The notes below the pieces were generated by a model, which saw nothing but the letters and a program-made list of their open reading frames with translations, was not told where the DNA came from and did no database searches. Of a stretch of DNA of 64,000 nucleotides, positions 20,697 through 31,388 are shown piece by piece (the stretch's first letter is position 1; the number at the start of each line of letters is the position of its first letter). Origin of the DNA: Actinobacillus sp. Its GTDB lineage: Bacteria; Pseudomonadota; Gammaproteobacteria; Enterobacterales; Pasteurellaceae. The stretch is from positions 1 through 64,000 of the forward strand of contig JAHHQY010000002.1 in assembly GCA_020026115.1 (NCBI GenBank). The letters are read 5' to 3'. The position numbers were made by a program, and so were the translations under genes.

Positions 20697-21323
20697 ATGA
20701 AATTAGTTGAAGTCAACCACCCATTAGTCAAACATAAACTCGGTTTAATGCGTGCCGCCGATATTTCCACCAAAGATTTCCGCGCACTTGCTACTGAGGT
20801 AGGTAGCCTTTTAACTTATGAAGCCACAGCGGATTTAGAAACCGAAACTGTCACTATCGACGGTTGGTGCGGTCCTGTGGAAATTGAACAAATTAAAGGT
20901 AAAAAGGTTACTGTTGTACCCATTTTACGTGCAGGTTTAGGAATGATGGATGGGGTATTAGAGCATGTCCCAAGCGCGCGTATTAGCGTTGTTGGTATGT
21001 ACCGAGATGAGGAAACCCTAGAGCCTGTGCCTTACTTCCAAAAATTAGCCAGTGAAATCGAAGAACGTTTAGCTATCGTTGTTGACCCAATGCTTGCCAC
21101 TGGGGGTTCAATGATTGCAACAATCGATTTATTAAAACAACGCGGTTGCAAAAACATTAAAGTTTTAGTTTTAGTTGCTGCGCCTGAAGGCTTAAAAGCA
21201 TTAGAAAAAGCACATCCTGATATTGAAGTTTACACAGCATCCGTAGATAAATGCTTAAATGAACATGGTTATATCATTCCAGGTTTAGGCGATGCTGGGG
21301 ATAAAATTTTCGGCACGAAATAA
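20697..21323 (+). CDS. upp: Uracil phosphoribosyltransferase
   Basis: Salvages uracil with PRPP to make UMP; 208 residues, the same length as E. coli Upp. The PRPP site is [19 protein letters not shown] (about 127-145), with [13 protein letters not shown] and [16 protein letters not shown] blocks. GAGGAA lies before the ATG. The last codons (IFGTK) run through a degenerate copy of the dispersed repeat, and an exact copy follows at 21331. A TATAAT at 20640-20645 is a possible -10, but I see no good -35. A degenerate repeat copy also lies upstream at 20594. Confidence 0.97.
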   Translation: MKLVEVNHPLVKHKLGLMRAADISTKDFRALATEVGSLLTYEATADLETETVTIDGWCGPVEIEQIKGKKVTVVPILRAGLGMMDGVLEHVPSARISVVGMYRDEETLEPVPYFQKLASEIEERLAIVVDPMLATGGSMIATIDLLKQRGCKNIKVLVLVAAPEGLKALEKAHPDIEVYTASVDKCLNEHGYIIPGLGDAGDKIFGTK

Positions 21324-21342
21324 AAAACGTCTCGCACCGAAA
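21306..21342. repeat. Repeat pair spanning the upp stop codon
   Basis: TTTTCGGCACGA (degenerate, 21308-21319) lies in the last upp codons and the exact CTCGCACCGAAA follows at 21331-21342. They face each other and can form a partial stem around the stop codon. Confidence 0.7.
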
Positions 21343-21356
21343 TTTAGCCTGATAAC

Positions 21357-21384
21357 AAAAACCTCCTTTTTAGGAGGTTTTTTT
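21357..21384. terminator. Bidirectional terminator upp / yfhL
   Basis: Stem AAAACCTCC-TTTTT-AGGAGGTTTT with T-runs on both strands. It serves upp (plus) and overlaps the last codon of the ferredoxin gene (minus). Confidence 0.88.
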
Positions 21385-21643
21385 ATAGATCGTCGGCGTG
21401 ATGAAGCAATACAAATTTTTCCCACAAGGTTTCTTGGCTTTCCACATGCAACGGGTCTTGCACAATACAATTCGTTATCGGACAAACTTTTTGGCAAGTG
21501 GGTTTTTCGTAATGCCCCACACATTCTGTGCAAAGAGCTACGTCAATTTCATAAATTTCATCCCCAATATAAATGGCCTCATTGGGACATTCCGGCAAAC
21601 ACATATCGCAATTCGTGCATTTTTCCGTAATTAACAGCGCCAT
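21383..21643 (-). CDS. yfhL: YfhL family 2[4Fe-4S] ferredoxin
   Basis: Small electron carrier, 86 residues, the same length as E. coli YfhL. First cluster motif CTNCDMCLPECPNEAI; second motif uses CTECVGHYEKPTCQKVCP, with the insertion between cysteines that marks the Alvin (AlvinFdx-like) ferredoxins; the C-terminus LWEKFVLLHHADDL matches the family. The start MALLITEKC (21641-21643) is chosen over an upstream ATG since AGGAAC precedes it. It lies tail to tail with upp and upstream of pgk on the other strand. The redox partner is not evident here. Confidence 0.93.
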   Translation of the reverse strand: MALLITEKCTNCDMCLPECPNEAIYIGDEIYEIDVALCTECVGHYEKPTCQKVCPITNCIVQDPLHVESQETLWEKFVLLHHADDL

Positions 21644-21758
21644 GCTTGTTCCTGTAATCAAATAAAAAGAGGCGAATTATAAAGATTTTCCCTCAAAAGT
21701 CCAAGATTCTTGCTAGTTTTTACGCCAACTTGGGCAAATAAATTCCTATAAAAATCCG

Positions 21759-21786
21759 TTACAAGCAAAAAATAAGGCGTTATAAT
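21759..21786 (+). promoter_or_regulatory. pgk promoter
   Basis: TTACAA (21759-21764), 16-base spacer, perfect TATAAT (21781-21786), 40 bases before the pgk ATG. Confidence 0.7.
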
Positions 21787-21825
21787 AAAGGCAATTTTTA
21801 AGACTATTTCACAGGAGAATCCAAT

Positions 21826-23007
21826 ATGTCCGTTATTCAAATGAAAGATCTTGACTTAGCCGGAAAACGTTTATTTATCCGCGCTGATCTCAATGTTCCA
21901 GTTCAAAACGGCGAAATTACTTCCGATGCTCGTATTCAAGCAACCATGCCAACTTTAAAACTTGCCCTTGAAAAAGGCGCTAAAGTGATGGTGACCTCTC
22001 ACTTAGGCCGTCCAACTGAAGGCGAATTTGACCCAGCTTTTTCATTACAAGTTGTCGTAGATTATTTAAATGAACATATGGGTGTGCCAGTTCGTTTAGT
22101 GCGCGATTATTTAGATGGCGTTGAAGTGAATGAAGGCGAAATCGTTGTTCTTGAAAACGTGCGCATGAATAAAGGTGAAAAGAAAAATGCGGAAGATTTA
22201 GCGAAAAAATACGCAGCACTTTGCGATATTTTCGTTATGGATGCCTTTGGTACCGCTCACCGTGCGCAAGCTTCTACTTACGGCGTGGCACAATTTGCTC
22301 CTATCGCCTGCGCAGGCCCTTTATTAGCGGCTGAACTTGATGCGCTTGGTAAAGCTTTAAAAGAACCACAACGCCCTATGCTTGCTATCGTAGGTGGCTC
22401 TAAAGTTTCTACAAAATTAGAAGTGCTTAACTCTCTTTCTAAAATCGCTGACAAAATTATTGTCGGTGGGGGCATTTCTAATACCTTCGTTGCAGCTGCA
22501 GGCAATAACGTTGGTCTTTCTTTATATGAAAAAGATTTAATTCCTGTGGCTCAAGAATTATCAAAAGAAATTGATATTCCACTCGCCATTGACGTTCGTG
22601 TTGGTAAAGAATTTTCAGATACCGCGCCTGCAACCGTGAAAATGGCAAACGATGTACAAGATGACGAAGAAATCATGGATATCGGCGATAAAACAGCGGA
22701 AAATCTTGCTAACATCATTAAAAGTGCAAAAACCATTCTTTGGAATGGCCCTGTTGGCGTATTTGAATTCCCTAACTTCCGTGTTGGTACTGAAAAAGTT
22801 GCTATGGCCATTGCTCAAGCCACAGAAAACGGTGCGTTCTCTATTGCTGGCGGTGGCGATACTTTAGCGGCTATCGATATGTTCGGCATTAAAGATAAAA
22901 TCTCTTATATTTCTACTGGCGGTGGCGCATTCCTTGAATTTGTTGAAGGTAAAGTCCTTCCAGCTGTGGAAATTTTAGAAAAACGTGGCGCAGAATATCG
23001 CGCATAA
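21826..23007 (+). CDS. pgk: Phosphoglycerate kinase
   Basis: Glycolytic enzyme that transfers phosphate from 1,3-bisphosphoglycerate to ADP. 393 residues (E. coli 387). The N-terminal block [14 protein letters not shown], the substrate-binding [21 protein letters not shown], the hinge, and the C-terminal nucleotide site [13 protein letters not shown] ... [11 protein letters not shown] are all intact. CAGGAGA precedes the ATG. fba follows on the same strand, the usual glycolytic pairing, but a uptake-signal hairpin stands between them. Confidence 0.97.
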   Translation: MSVIQMKDLDLAGKRLFIRADLNVPVQNGEITSDARIQATMPTLKLALEKGAKVMVTSHLGRPTEGEFDPAFSLQVVVDYLNEHMGVPVRLVRDYLDGVEVNEGEIVVLENVRMNKGEKKNAEDLAKKYAALCDIFVMDAFGTAHRAQASTYGVAQFAPIACAGPLLAAELDALGKALKEPQRPMLAIVGGSKVSTKLEVLNSLSKIADKIIVGGGISNTFVAAAGNNVGLSLYEKDLIPVAQELSKEIDIPLAIDVRVGKEFSDTAPATVKMANDVQDDEEIMDIGDKTAENLANIIKSAKTILWNGPVGVFEFPNFRVGTEKVAMAIAQATENGAFSIAGGGDTLAAIDMFGIKDKISYISTGGGAFLEFVEGKVLPAVEILEKRGAEYRA

Positions 23008-23013
23008 GTTCAC

Positions 23014-23047
23014 AAAGTGCGGTTAAATTTTTTATCCGCACTTTTTT
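23014..23047 (+). terminator. Haemophilus-type uptake signal pair forming a hairpin after pgk
   Basis: AAAGTGCGGT (23014-23023), a perfect Haemophilus uptake signal, faces CCGCACTTTTTT (23036-23047). The hairpin ends in a T-run 6 bases after the pgk stop. It is one of only two places with the classical signal. Confidence 0.85.
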
Positions 23048-23078
23048 GTAATCTCACTCCAATTAAGAGGAAAACCTA

Positions 23079-24164
<1,086 letters not shown>

Positions 24165-24181
24165 GCGTATTTTTTAAAGAT

Positions 24182-24209
24182 AACCGCACTTTTTAGTGCG
24201 GTTTTTTTA
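24182..24209 (+). terminator. fba terminator built from facing uptake signals
   Basis: AACCGCACT-tttt-AGTGCGGTT (24182-24203) followed by a T-run. Each arm is a Haemophilus-type uptake signal core. Confidence 0.9.
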
Positions 24210-24240
24210 TGGCTGTTACGCTCATTTTGCCCATAAAAAA

Positions 24241-24280
24241 ACTCGCGCCGAAAAAAAGGATTCAAAATTTCGGCGCGAGT
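24241..24280. repeat. Inverted pair of ACTCGCGCCGAAAA, terminator of the Dyp peroxidase gene
   Basis: ACTCGCGCCGAAAA (24241-24254) and AATTTCGGCGCGAGT (24266-24280). On the minus strand the hairpin is followed by GAGTTTTTTTATG, so it is probably an intrinsic terminator for the gene ending at 24295. Confidence 0.9.
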
Positions 24281-24294
24281 TAAATTTATTTTAC

Positions 24295-25233
24295 TTAGTC
24301 TTCGTCAATACTTTCTAATAAAGTTTTTGATGGGAAGTAATAAATACCCCCTGTGACAGCTTTCACAAAGTCTAATAAACGGTCGTAATCGCCATTTTCA
24401 TCTGCTGTAATCATTTGTGTAATCGCAGTTTCTAACACACTTAAATCTGCACAGAAACCAACGAACATAGTGCCGTGTTCTTGTGCATTCCCAAATGGAC
24501 GATTTTGACGGAACATATCTTGTTCTTCATCGTTACGAATAACTTTACTTTTTTCGTTATGCGCCCATGCAGGTTTAACATCATCAGAAAGTTCAATATC
24601 ATCATGTTTTGTGCGACCAATCACTTTTTCTTGGTATTCTGTTGTTTCGCGATCCCAAGGAATTAAGTTATCGATATCCACAAATTTTTGCGCTAATAAA
24701 TAAGTACCGCCTTTGTGCAGATCGATATCATCTTCAATTAAAACCGCATCTAAACGTTCTTGTGCTTTTGGATTTTCTGTACCGTCAACGAAGTCGATTA
24801 AATCTCGGCTATCCAAATATTTATAACCTTGTACATCATCAACTAAATCGGCAAAAGGTAATAAAGCACGACGTACGTATTTCGCTGCTTGGAAGTTTAA
24901 ATCCATACGTTCAGATTTAATCATAAAGAAAATATCGCCAGGTGTTGCGGGGAATTCGCGTTGACCATTTTTCATAGCTTTAAAACTATGTAATTGTTTT
25001 GGCTTAGGAAATTCTGCAAAAATTTTATTCCAACCATTTTCAGAAACACCAAAAGAAATGCTTAAATTCGCTTGAGTATCTTTTTGTCCAATAGATTTTT
25101 CAATGCCCGAAACTTTACCTAAAGCTTCTTGTAATTCTTCTGCACTGCCTGCTTTAATGACAAAAGTTAAGTATTCCGCAAAAGAATTTGGATCGGTAAT
25201 GGTGCCCATTTGAGCGGATTGTATACGTTGCAT
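24295..25233 (-). CDS. Dyp-type heme peroxidase (YfeX-like)
   Basis: Cytoplasmic heme peroxidase of the dye-decolourising family, 312 residues, closest in shape to E. coli YfeX (299). The heme-pocket motif is DFVDGTENP: the catalytic aspartate is present, but the first position of the family GXXDG motif is Asp instead of Gly. HNEKSKVIRNDEEQDMFRQNRPFG contains the likely proximal histidine and the conserved arginine, and GTMFVGFCADL follows. There is no signal peptide, so it is not the EfeB type. The physiological substrate of this group is not settled. The gene stands alone, between repeat hairpin 24241 and the tatD-family gene. Confidence 0.87.
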   Translation of the reverse strand: MQRIQSAQMGTITDPNSFAEYLTFVIKAGSAEELQEALGKVSGIEKSIGQKDTQANLSISFGVSENGWNKIFAEFPKPKQLHSFKAMKNGQREFPATPGDIFFMIKSERMDLNFQAAKYVRRALLPFADLVDDVQGYKYLDSRDLIDFVDGTENPKAQERLDAVLIEDDIDLHKGGTYLLAQKFVDIDNLIPWDRETTEYQEKVIGRTKHDDIELSDDVKPAWAHNEKSKVIRNDEEQDMFRQNRPFGNAQEHGTMFVGFCADLSVLETAITQMITADENGDYDRLLDFVKAVTGGIYYFPSKTLLESIDED

Positions 25234-25342
25234 AAATTTCTCTCCTTCAGTTAAGTATTGTGTTAATTTTAACCCATTGACCGAGGGTTTCTCAATCTAT
25301 TTCACCTATTGATTAAAGTAATCACTTATTTTTTATAAGGTT

Positions 25343-26146
25343 TTAGCTCGCGCCGAATAATTGTTGTGCATTTTGCCATAATATTTTTTCAGCCTGCTGT
25401 TTTTCCTCTTCTGTTTTCAACCCTTTTATTTCACATAAGGCCTTAAAAATTAACGGAATATTCTTAGGATAATTGGCTTTTCCTTGTTGTCCTGATAAAG
25501 GCATATCGGGGCTATCTGTTTCTAAAAGCAAATAATCTAACGGCAATTGTTGTATGGTTTTACGTGTTTTTTGCGCGCGTTCATAGCTAATGACCGCGCC
25601 AACGCCAATAAAATAGCCTAACTCAATAAATTTTTCCGCTTGTTGTAAACTTCCTGAAAAACCATGCAGAACGCCTTTTTTCGCTAAGTTTGCTTTTTTC
25701 AAAAAAGGCAACATAAGCTCATGCGTTTTGCGACTATGCAAACTTACGGGCAAATGAAATTTTTGCGCTAAAGCTAATTGCATGGCAAAAAAATCTTGTT
25801 GCTTGCGCCACAATTCTGCACTTGTAAGTTCTGCAACAGCGCGATCTAAACCAATTTCGCCTAAGGCCACACATTGAGGATTTTTCTGCTGTAAGGCTTT
25901 TTCTAAAGCGATTAAATCCTGCTTTTGATGCTGGGCAATAAATAACGGATGCAAACCTAAGCCGTAACTCACTCGCGCCGAAAATTGGGCAAATATTTGT
26001 GGAAATTTAATAAAATCTTGCGCAGTTGTGCCGGCTTGAAACATTTTCAGCACTTGCTTTTTTTCACTTAGCGATAAAATATGGGCAAGACTTTCCCCTG
26101 TTCTTGCTTGCAATAAATCCAAATGACAATGGCTATCAAAAAACAT
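25343..26146 (-). CDS. yjjV: TatD-family metal-dependent hydrolase (YjjV type)
   Basis: Predicted metal-dependent deoxyribonuclease/hydrolase, 267 residues (E. coli YjjV 259). The motifs are FDSHCHLD (metal ligands), GLHP, ALGEIGLDR, LHSRKTHE, HGFSGS and LLLETDSPDMPL. The start MFFDSHCHLD (26144-26146) is chosen because the upstream in-frame extension is poly-Lys and lacks conservation. Two copies of the dispersed repeat lie in the coding sequence: 25971-25984, read as FSARV, and 25347-25357, forming the last codons FGAS and the stop. These show that the element is tolerated inside genes. Confidence 0.92.
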   Translation of the reverse strand: MFFDSHCHLDLLQARTGESLAHILSLSEKKQVLKMFQAGTTAQDFIKFPQIFAQFSARVSYGLGLHPLFIAQHQKQDLIALEKALQQKNPQCVALGEIGLDRAVAELTSAELWRKQQDFFAMQLALAQKFHLPVSLHSRKTHELMLPFLKKANLAKKGVLHGFSGSLQQAEKFIELGYFIGVGAVISYERAQKTRKTIQQLPLDYLLLETDSPDMPLSGQQGKANYPKNIPLIFKALCEIKGLKTEEEKQQAEKILWQNAQQLFGAS

Positions 26147-26248
26147 TTTCCGCCTCTTTTTACTTTTTTTTAACTTTTTTATTGTTGCTTTTTGCGCTTT
26201 TTTGCTTGCGCTTCTCATCTGACCACTGCCCGAAAAATGCTGATTTCC

Positions 26249-26276
26249 TTGCATAGCTTCGGGATTTCCCTATAAT
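26249..26276 (+). promoter_or_regulatory. Promoter of the fadL-type gene
   Basis: TTGCAT (26249-26254), 16-base spacer, perfect TATAAT (26271-26276), 33 bases before the ATG. Confidence 0.7.
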
Positions 26277-26308
26277 TTCGCAGGCTTTTTTTTATAGGAA
26301 AATTATTC

Positions 26309-27802
26309 ATGAACTCGCAAAAAAAACGAAAAAACCTCTTACAAAAATCATTTTTAGCCGGCCTTGTGGTTTCTCTTTCTAGCGTTGCCTCAGCGGCGGC
26401 TTTCCAACTTGCGGAAGTGTCCACCGCAGGCTTAGGACGCTCTTTTGCAGGTCAGGCTGCTTTTGCTGATAATGCTTCAGTCGTTGCCTCAAACCCCGCT
26501 TTAATGACCCAATTTAGCCAAGCGCAAGTTAGTGCTGGCGGTATTTTATTCAGTCCACATATCAATATTCAAGGTAAAATCGACGCAACGGGCCAAGATG
26601 CCAGTGAAAAAGACATTGCGCCACCGGAATTTGTACCGATGATTTATGCCTTAATGCCTATCAATGATCGCTTTTCCATCGGCGGTGGCATTAACTTAAA
26701 CTATGGTTTAACCACTCAATACGGCGAAAACTTCAGCGCAGGTTTTCTTGGGGGTACCACCAAACTTGCGGCCGTTAACACTAATTTTAGCGGGGCTTAT
26801 CGCCTTGACGATCACTGGAGCATTGGTGCGGGCGCAAGTGTTGTTTATACCAAAGCGACAGTAAAACGTAATGTCGGAGCTTTAGGGGATTTATTAAGCC
26901 ATAAACTTCAGCCTGTTAAAGATGCCCTGAATAATGGCACCGCTGAAGAACTTGTTCCTGCTTTGAAAAATCCTACTGTAAAAAATAAATTACATCAGGA
27001 ATTAGACAATGTTTTTCAATCTATCGGCCAACTTCAACCCAATCAAACTCTCGCTAAACTTTCTGGTGATAACATTAGTTTTGCCTTTAATTTAGGCGTA
27101 AGTTATGACTTTAATAAAGATCATCGCATTGGTTTAGCTTATCATTCCCCTGTAATTATTCATTTTAAAGGGCAATATTTTAGCGATTTACCACCGGTGG
27201 ATTCCATTATTAACGGAGAAAAAACACCGGTTTTAAATGGTTTATTAGAACAATCCGGCCATGCGGATAAAATCAAATCTGCCATTGTCGGTACAAATGG
27301 ACGCGAGCAAAGCGGTAAACTTGATTTAATCTTACCTGATTATTTAGAACTTTCTGGTTGGGATAAATTAAGTGAAAACTTTACGTTAAGTTATAGCGCA
27401 AAATGGACCAACTGGAGCCGTTTTAAAGAATTACACGCAACAAATTCTGAAACGGGCAATACCTTGTTCTATAAAAAAGAAGGCTTTAAAGACAGCTGGC
27501 GTTATGCACTTGGTGCAACCTACGATCTTAACGAAAAATGGACATTCCGCACTGGTATCGCTTACGATACGAGCGCCGCAGGTGACTATCACACCATTTC
27601 TATTCCTGATACCGATCGTAAATGGTTAAGCCTTGGTGCCACTTATCGCTTTACCCCGAACCTTTCTTTAGACCTAGGTTATGCCTACGTTCAAGGTAAA
27701 AAAACGCACTTTGTAGAAGATGAAGGTCAACCAACTTCTGCCACCTTCACCTCTAGCGCTCATGCAAGCCTTTACGGTTTCCATGTAAATTATTCTTTCT
27801 AA
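26309..27802 (+). CDS. fadL: Outer membrane long-chain fatty acid transporter (FadL / OmpP1 family)
   Basis: Fourteen-strand outer membrane barrel for uptake of hydrophobic compounds, 497 residues. The signal peptide ends VASAAA (about residue 31). The mature N-terminus AFQLAEVSTAGLGRSFAGQAAFADNASVVASNPAL is the FadL plug region, and the last residues end in an aromatic (HVNYSF), as outer membrane barrels do. It matches the H. influenzae P1 porin in overall layout. A longer insertion at about 195-245 (rich in Lys, Asn and Glu) is probably a surface loop and likely the variable part. Flanked by its own promoter and terminator. Confidence 0.93.
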   Translation: MNSQKKRKNLLQKSFLAGLVVSLSSVASAAAFQLAEVSTAGLGRSFAGQAAFADNASVVASNPALMTQFSQAQVSAGGILFSPHINIQGKIDATGQDASEKDIAPPEFVPMIYALMPINDRFSIGGGINLNYGLTTQYGENFSAGFLGGTTKLAAVNTNFSGAYRLDDHWSIGAGASVVYTKATVKRNVGALGDLLSHKLQPVKDALNNGTAEELVPALKNPTVKNKLHQELDNVFQSIGQLQPNQTLAKLSGDNISFAFNLGVSYDFNKDHRIGLAYHSPVIIHFKGQYFSDLPPVDSIINGEKTPVLNGLLEQSGHADKIKSAIVGTNGREQSGKLDLILPDYLELSGWDKLSENFTLSYSAKWTNWSRFKELHATNSETGNTLFYKKEGFKDSWRYALGATYDLNEKWTFRTGIAYDTSAAGDYHTISIPDTDRKWLSLGATYRFTPNLSLDLGYAYVQGKKTHFVEDEGQPTSATFTSSAHASLYGFHVNYSF

Positions 27803-27811
27803 GCATTCTTG

Positions 27812-27848
27812 CAAAAAAAAAGCGCGATATTTTACCTCGCGCTTTTTT
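27812..27848. terminator. Bidirectional terminator fadL / yacG
   Basis: Stem AAAGCGCGA / TCGCGCTTT (27819-27827, 27837-27845) with an A-run before and a T-run after. Confidence 0.88.
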
Positions 27849-27850
27849 CT

Positions 27851-28042
27851 TTAATCTTGCTGAAATTCTTGCGTGAAAAGTCCAGCACTTTCCCCTGGAA
27901 TGGCTTTTTCTTCCATCGCCCATTCCCCTAAATCAATTAACTGACAACGCTTACAACAAAACGGACGATAAGGGTTTTCCGCCGTCCATTGCACAGGCTT
28001 TTTACAGGTTGGGCAAGCAACAACTAAAATTTCTTCTGACAT
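27851..28042 (-). CDS. yacG: Zinc-binding DNA gyrase inhibitor YacG
   Basis: 63-residue protein with the four zinc cysteines in CPTCKKPV and [15 protein letters not shown], as in E. coli YacG, which binds GyrB. The acidic C-terminal tail is typical. In many gammaproteobacteria it is next to coaE and the pilD genes; here that cluster (34075 onward) has lost yacG, which sits alone. Confidence 0.93.
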   Translation of the reverse strand: MSEEILVVACPTCKKPVQWTAENPYRPFCCKRCQLIDLGEWAMEEKAIPGESAGLFTQEFQQD

Positions 28043-28112
28043 ATTGGCTCCTATTTTTTTCTTGGAAAATCATACCCTAAAAGCTAGGTTCACCCAATAA
28101 TATTCAAAAAAA

Positions 28113-28151
28113 ACTCGCGCCGAAAAAATGAATCCAACTTTTCGGCGCGAG
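28113..28151. repeat. Inverted pair of ACTCGCGCCGAAAA, probable glpK terminator
   Basis: ACTCGCGCCGAAAA (28113-28126) and TTTTCGGCGCGAG (28139-28151). On the minus strand the hairpin ends in GAGTTTTTTTTGAAT, so it can terminate glpK, whose stop is at 28183. Confidence 0.9.
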
Positions 28152-28182
28152 ATATATTAAAAAATTTTCTTAAAGGAAAAAA

Positions 28183-29715
<1,533 letters not shown>

Positions 29716-29794
29716 TCACTTTTACAAAAACATTTTATAAAAGCGTTATCATCCGAATTTGGACTTGGCTACCTAGGTGACCGTAGATTTTTGT

Positions 29795-29840
29795 ATTCTA
29801 AATGATTTATGCTTATAAAAATGTGAACTAGCTCTAAAAA
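29795..29840 (-). promoter_or_regulatory. Probable glpK promoter with overlapping CRP site
   Basis: Plus-strand TGTGA-ACTAGC-TCTAA (29822-29837) resembles a CRP site with one good half. On the minus strand a TAGAAT -10 (29795-29800) lies downstream with only a poor -35, so the CRP box would be centred near -41, the class II position. The nearby TTTCGTTCGCATAA (29856-29869) could be part of a GlpR operator, but the match is loose. Confidence 0.45.
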
Positions 29841-29897
29841 TGAAAAATTGATAAGTTTCGTTCGCATAATTTTCAGTCATTCCTCTCATTTAGATAT

Positions 29898-29927
29898 AAA
29901 AAAAGGGAAGTTTTTACTTCCCTTTTT
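29898..29927 (-). terminator. glpT terminator
   Basis: Stem AAAAGGGAAGT / ACTTCCCTTTT (29901-29911, 29916-29926), 9 bases after the glpT stop, with U-run on the minus strand. Confidence 0.88.
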
Positions 29928-29934
29928 ATTCTTA

Positions 29935-31326
29935 TTAGTCTTCTTGCATTTCTGCGTGATGTTTATTTTCTTGAACCATGGTAAGGAGCAATAATAAACA
30001 AGCAATCACAGAGCCAGCAAGCATAATGTGGAATCCACTATCCCAACCGTATTTCGTTGAAGCCCAACCGATCAATGCACCAGCTGCCACAGAACCACCA
30101 AGGTAACCAAATAAACCAGTGAAACCTGCCGCAGTACCCGCCGCTTTTTTCGGCGCGAGTTCTAATGCGTGTAAACCGATTAACATCACAGGACCGTAAA
30201 TTAAGAAACCTACAAGTACCATCATCGCCATAGCTAAATCTTGAGATTCAGCTTTCCAGTAAATGTAAAGAGCGATGGTTGTTGCTACCATAAAGATAAA
30301 ACCAGTTAAACCGCGTTTTGCTTTAAAAACATAGTCAGAAACCCAACCACAGAATAAAGTTCCTGGAATGGCGGCAATTTCATACAATGCATAAGCGGTA
30401 GAGGATTTATCAATATTGAAATGACGCACTTCTTTTAAGTAAGTTGGCGCCCAGTCTAAAACACCGTAGCGAATTAAGTAAACAAACACGTTCGCAATAG
30501 CGATGTACCATAACAATTTATTTTTAAATACATATTGAATGAAGATTTCTTTTGCAGGAAGTTCTTTTTCGTCTTTTTCTGCATCATAATCATCAGGGTA
30601 ATCGTTTTTGTATTCTTCAATTGAAGGTAAACCACAAGATTGCGGTGTATCACGCATAACGATGTATACGAATACAGAAGCGATCATCGCTGCAAAACCT
30701 GGATAGTAAAGTGCTTCGCGCCAAATTTCTGACTGCGCAACATCATTCACAGAAGGAATGCCGTGTTGGTTTGCGTAAATACTTGTTGCAAGCATTAAAA
30801 GTAAAGCAGGTACCGCACCACCTACGTTATGCGCAGTATTCCAAATAGAAACAATCGTACCGCGTTCTTTTTTAGACCACCAGTGAACCATTGTACGTCC
30901 GCACGGAGGCCAACCCATACCTTGGAACCAACCATTTAAGAATAAAAGAATGGCGATAATATAAATAGAACTTGTTGCCCAAGGGAATAAACCAACCGCA
31001 ACCATTGTGGCGCCAGAAAGGAATAAACCTAAACTTAAAAATGCACGCGCATTAGAACGGTCAGAAACCGAACCCATAATAAATTTAGAAATACCGTACG
31101 CGATAGAAACGAAAGATAAGGCATAACCTAAATCTGCTTTGGTATAAAGTCCCGCTTCAATCATACCTGGCATTGCTAAAGCAAAGTTTTTACGCACAAA
31201 ATAGTAAGCGGCATAGCCGAAGAAAATACCCATAAATACCTGCCAACGTAAACGGCGGTAAGTTGGGTCCTGTTTGTCTGCACTTAATCGTTCAATATGT
31301 GGTGCAGGCTTTAAGAAACTAATCAT
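29935..31326 (-). CDS. glpT: Glycerol-3-phosphate:phosphate antiporter GlpT
   Basis: Inner-membrane MFS carrier of the organophosphate:phosphate antiporter family, 463 residues and 12 predicted helices. [17 protein letters not shown] (helix 1, with the phosphate-binding Arg), [16 protein letters not shown], and the C-terminal half with [10 protein letters not shown] are GlpT signatures. ATG 31324-31326 follows AGGAGA; an upstream start is not supported. A copy of the dispersed repeat (30147-30160) lies in the coding sequence as the codons for ELAPKK. It is downstream of glpD with a GC-rich hairpin in the gap. Confidence 0.95.
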   Translation of the reverse strand: MISFLKPAPHIERLSADKQDPTYRRLRWQVFMGIFFGYAAYYFVRKNFALAMPGMIEAGLYTKADLGYALSFVSIAYGISKFIMGSVSDRSNARAFLSLGLFLSGATMVAVGLFPWATSSIYIIAILLFLNGWFQGMGWPPCGRTMVHWWSKKERGTIVSIWNTAHNVGGAVPALLLMLATSIYANQHGIPSVNDVAQSEIWREALYYPGFAAMIASVFVYIVMRDTPQSCGLPSIEEYKNDYPDDYDAEKDEKELPAKEIFIQYVFKNKLLWYIAIANVFVYLIRYGVLDWAPTYLKEVRHFNIDKSSTAYALYEIAAIPGTLFCGWVSDYVFKAKRGLTGFIFMVATTIALYIYWKAESQDLAMAMMVLVGFLIYGPVMLIGLHALELAPKKAAGTAAGFTGLFGYLGGSVAAGALIGWASTKYGWDSGFHIMLAGSVIACLLLLLTMVQENKHHAEMQED

Positions 31327-31351
31327 AGTGTCTCCTAATAATAATAACAAA

Positions 31352-31369
31352 GGGGCAAATTATTGCCCC
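31352..31369 (-). terminator. Hairpin between glpD and glpT, possible attenuator
   Basis: GGGGCAA-TAAT-TTGCCCC on the minus strand, followed by TTTG and TTATTATTATT, ending at the glpT ribosome binding site. The U-run is imperfect, so partial termination is likely. Confidence 0.55.
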
Positions 31370-31388
31370 GCCCTTTCAAAAAACAAGA

